Below, in pieces: positions 62,735 to 64,000 of a DNA stretch of 64,000 nucleotides. A program made the position numbers and the translations under genes. Positions within the stretch are counted from its first letter, which is position 1. Each line of letters begins with the position of its first letter. The notes beneath the pieces were generated by a model. It searched no databases, had not been told where the DNA came from, and worked only from the letters and a program-made list of their open reading frames with translations. Source of the DNA: Streptomyces lydicus (lineage in GTDB: Bacteria > Actinomycetota > Actinomycetes > Streptomycetales > Streptomycetaceae); contig NZ_RDTE01000003.1 in NCBI RefSeq assembly GCF_004125265.1, positions 8,546,876 through 8,610,875 of the forward strand, given 5' to 3'.

Positions 62735-63485
62735 TCAGCGGATGCCCGCATCGGCGGTTTCCAGCAGCCGGAAGAATCCGGCCTCCACGTCCCCGTCGAT
62801 GGCGAGCCCCGCCAGGGGGCCCTCGTACTGTGTGCGGCCGGCCGCCAGCACGTGCACCCGGTCGCAGACCTGAGCGACCTCTGCCAGCTGATGGCTGGCG
62901 ATCAGCACCGCTACTCCCTCACCGGCCAGCGAACGGATGATCCCGCGCATCTCGCGGATGCCGACGGGGTCGAGGCCGTTGGTGGGCTCGTCAAGGACGA
63001 TCAGCCGCGGCCTGGCCAGCAGTGCGACGGCGATCCCCAGTCGCCAGCGCATGCCGAGTGAGTACGCGCCGACCTTCCGGCCCCGCGCGTCGGTCATCTT
63101 GACCAGGCGCAGCGCCGGTTCGATCCACTCCTGGGGGTACGCCGCGCAGCTTGGCGTGCACCTTCAGCGTCTCGTCGGCCGTCAGCGTCGGCCACAGCCC
63201 GGGGACTTCGATCAGGGCACCGACATCGGCCAGCGACTCCCGCCCGACGGGCCTGCCGAAAATCTGGATGCTGCCCGACGTCGGCCGTTGCAGGCCCAGC
63301 AAAGCCTTCATGAGCGTCGTCTTACCGGCGCCGTTCGGCCCGAGCAGGCCGTAGACCTCTCCCGCGCTGACCGTGAGGTCCACACCGTCCAGGGCTCGGT
63401 GCGAGCCGTAATGCTTGTGCAGCTGGCGGATCGTGAGTGCCGGCGCTGTGTACGCGCCCGATGTTCCCGGTGTCGCCGTGGTCAT
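62735..63485 (-). pseudogene. Lantibiotic immunity ABC ATPase (PspF/LanF-like), one frameshift
   Basis: From ATG at 63485: LTIRQLHKHYGSHRALDGVD, GLLGPNGAGKTTLMKALLGL, then LKVHAKLRGVP. The protein continues as QEWIEPAL and KVGAYSLGMRWRLGIAVALL and RLIVLDEPTNGLDPVGIREM only in another frame. The shift is at about 63135 in CCCCC, one C too many. Such BcrA/LanF ATPases protect the producer by pumping lantibiotic out of the membrane. It is three bases from its permease. Confidence 0.85.
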
Positions 63486-63487
63486 GG

Positions 63488-64000
63488 TCAGATCTCCTTA
63501 CGGTTCATGTGCATACGGCCGATGAACAGCAGAACCGCGGTCAGCACGACGGAGAGGCCCACGGCGAGCGGGATGGCCGACATGTCGGTCACCGGGCTGT
63601 CCTTCGGCAGCGGCACTCCGTTGGGCCCGATTCCGGCCAGCGGTAGCACCACCCGCATCGGCCAGGCGAACGGAACGGCGTACCAGAAGACCTTGTCCGA
63701 AACGAGTGCCCCGGACAGCAGGCTCGCGACACCCACTCCGATGCTGGGGCCCATGCCCCACACCACCGCGACGAGCACAGCCAGCGCCGTCATGGACAGA
63801 CCCACCAGCCAGGGCAGATAGACCGCCGCAACCACCGTCCCCATGGCTTCGGGGAAATGTCCGCTGATCACTGCGCCGAGGGAGAGCATCACCAGCAGCA
63901 CGGTGGAGGAGACAAAGCCCAGGACCCCCAGTGCGGCCACCTTGCCGACGAAGTACCGCCCGCGCGCACGCCGTACGACAGCAGCAGCCGCCAGGCGTCC
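63488..64000 (-). CDS. Lantibiotic immunity ABC permease (LanE-type), partial
   Basis: The last 170 codons of a membrane protein whose start lies beyond the window. Helices: AALGVLGFVSSTVLLVMLSL, MGTVVAAVYLPWLVGLSMTA, LVAVVWGMGPSIGVGVASLL, and a last one ending IGRMHMNRKEI, the usual tail of LanE/MutE-type permeases. It is transcribed just ahead of the F ATPase. Confidence 0.85.
   Translation of the reverse strand, partial: GRLAAAAVVRRARGRYFVGKVAALGVLGFVSSTVLLVMLSLGAVISGHFPEAMGTVVAAVYLPWLVGLSMTALAVLVAVVWGMGPSIGVGVASLLSGALVSDKVFWYAVPFAWPMRVVLPLAGIGPNGVPLPKDSPVTDMSAIPLAVGLSVVLTAVLLFIGRMHMNRKEI

Noticed and set aside
49269..64000. Halogenase, P450, LanD decarboxylase or LanP protease within the lantibiotic cluster
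   Set aside because: Looked for and not seen in any frame; the core lacks the residues the first two would modify.
1..64000. CRISPR arrays, rRNA or tRNA genes
   Set aside because: No regularly spaced repeats of CRISPR type and no rRNA or tRNA signatures were found; the tandem repeats are too short and unspaced.

Overview
The window is high-GC actinomycete DNA, most likely from a Streptomyces. The signs are third-position G/C codon use, GTG and TTG starts, AGGAGG ribosome sites, leaderless starts, and an AfsR-like regulator, SpoIIE-type phosphatase, mycothiol-dependent-isomerase-like protein and F420-type oxidoreductase. It reads as accessory chromosome: many single-gene units, regulators divergent from their targets, one near-complete and two fragmentary insertion sequences, several decayed genes, and short tandem repeats between genes.

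Region 1 (1-16.2 kb). Small secreted and membrane proteins, an Asp/Glu racemase, an M20 peptidase, a DinB/MDMPI-type protein, an SDR, a secreted ricin-type lectin with a C-terminal half that resembles an aerolysin/ETX-type fold, a 1068-residue AfsR-like regulator converging on a DrrAB-type ABC exporter, a peptide deformylase divergent from a winged-helix regulator across two perfect palindromes, a GNAT and an NTF2-like protein.

Region 2 (16.2-36.6 kb). A full-length DNA polymerase III alpha subunit, a LysR regulator, a methyltransferase coupled to a frameshifted DedA gene, an in-frame NmrA-SDR chimera, a PAS/GAF/PP2C/HATPase phosphatase, an MFS-SDR pair divergent from a LysR regulator, a truncated metalloprotease, an EF-hand protein, a LysR remnant divergent from an NmrA-type reductase, and an LLM oxidoreductase.

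Region 3 (36.6-48 kb). GNAT, quinone oxidoreductase and ABC exporter, a HAAS-domain membrane protein cut off at an IS5-family remnant, a leaderless MarR gene with its methyltransferase, an IS701-type element bounded by 18-bp inverted repeats, and a frameshifted mobile-element-type gene.

Region 4 (about 49.3-64 kb). A class I lanthipeptide cluster with the gene content and order I remember for planosporicin and microbisporicin. On the minus strand: precursor lanA, dehydratase lanB, cyclase lanC, an ABC exporter (T, U) and an unknown protein (V). On the plus strand: ECF sigma factor (X), zinc-type membrane anti-sigma factor (W), a three-part ABC system (J, Y, Z), a lipoprotein (Q) and a LuxR-type regulator (R). 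Beyond a terminator, an ABC immunity pair (F, E) runs out of the window. The precursor is 56 residues: a leader with an FDLD box and a 24-residue core that begins ITSISFCTPGC and ends GGGSGCSHCC. It is close to planosporicin but has Phe instead of Trp at core 6 and Asp instead of Glu at core 14. No halogenase, P450 or LanD decarboxylase gene is present. lanB and lanC are broken by about a dozen frameshifts although the conserved segments are all there in alternating frames, while the neighbouring cluster genes are open apart from one indel in the F gene. This is either local sequence error or selective decay of the modification enzymes, and it is the main thing to check.
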